Part shown: positions 6,025 to 6,114 of the stretch, piece by piece | How the letters are laid out: every line of letters begins with the position of its first letter | How positions within the stretch are numbered: the stretch's first letter is position 1 | NCBI GenBank assembly: GCA_014729565.1 | Contig: WJJR01000399.1 | Span: forward strand, 1 to 6,114 | Reading direction: 5' to 3' | Origin: Candidatus Zixiibacteriota bacterium | Lineage (GTDB): Bacteria; Zixibacteria; MSB-5A5; WJJR01 | Length of the DNA stretch: 6,114 nt | The notes under the pieces: generated by a model | What the model was told of the DNA's origin: nothing | The model's input: the letters and a program-made list of their open reading frames with translations, nothing else | Database searches by the model: none | Position numbers and translations under genes: made by a program

Positions 6025-6060
6025 AAAGACACTGGATCCCCGCGTTCGCGGGGATGACAT
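6025..6060 (-). repeat. Right copy of the 36-base inverted repeat
   Basis: This is the reverse complement of 5604-5639 with one mismatch. The palindromic core is ATCCCCGCG (6036-6044) with CGCGGGGAT (6047-6055). The two copies bound a 457-base segment containing only the GIY-YIG gene. No target-site duplication is visible: the bases outside the left copy (5597-5603) and the right copy (6061-6067) do not match. Confidence 0.9.
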
Positions 6061-6114
6061 AGGGGTGGGGAATGACAAAGCGGTGGGGAATGACAAAGGG
6101 TTGGGGATCACATG
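6050..6114. repeat. Tandem repeat, 17-18 base period, running to the window edge
   Basis: Units begin at 6050, 6067, 6085 and 6103. Units two and three share GGGGAATGACAAAG; unit one reads GGGGATGACATAGGGGT, and the fourth is GGGGATCACATG, cut by the window edge. The first unit is the outer end of the right inverted repeat, so the array seems to have grown from that repeat's tail. The number of further units is unknown. Confidence 0.8.

Overview
The window looks like a GC-rich piece of a bacterial chromosome, with dispersed palindromic repeats between the genes. It holds a variant cytochrome c maturation cluster, soluble multi-domain histidine kinases and a tRNA without an encoded CCA end. 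This suggests an uncultured Gram-negative lineage, for example of the FCB group (Zixibacteria-like) or a deltaproteobacterial relative. That placement is a guess from style and gene types and is not proven by any marker here.

Layout: bases 1-302 hold no gene. They contain a strongly structured inverted repeat (60-113), a GC-rich stretch that looks like a decayed repeat, and a possible promoter for the next operon. Three closely packed plus-strand genes follow: ccmC (303-968), a tiny ccmD-like gene (968-1081) and ccmE (1074-1499). Neighbours overlap by one and eight bases, so they are probably one transcript. They encode haem delivery and the haem chaperone of cytochrome c maturation System I. 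CcmE has a Cys-x-x-x-Tyr haem-binding motif in place of the usual His motif. The transcript ends at a strong hairpin terminator (1521-1547), which lies between this operon and a convergent minus-strand tRNA (1555-1628) with anticodon UAU, a rare isoleucine tRNA for AUA codons.

Bases 1629-2058 are intergenic and rich in palindromic repeat remnants. Then come two coupled plus-strand genes whose stop and start codons overlap: a GAF-domain histidine kinase (2059-3411) and a protein with receiver, GAF, GAF, HisKA and HATPase domains (3408-5546). Neither has membrane segments or a DNA-binding output domain. The simplest model is a cytoplasmic relay in which the first kinase phosphorylates the receiver of the second, which passes the signal to a regulator outside the window.

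The right end holds a small minus-strand GIY-YIG nuclease gene (5654-5944) between two near-perfect 36-base inverted repeats (5604-5639 and 6025-6060). The right copy runs into an 18-base tandem repeat built from the same sequence. This cassette-like unit, the CXXXY CcmE and the UAU tRNA are the most notable items. No clearly new defence or biosynthetic system is evident.
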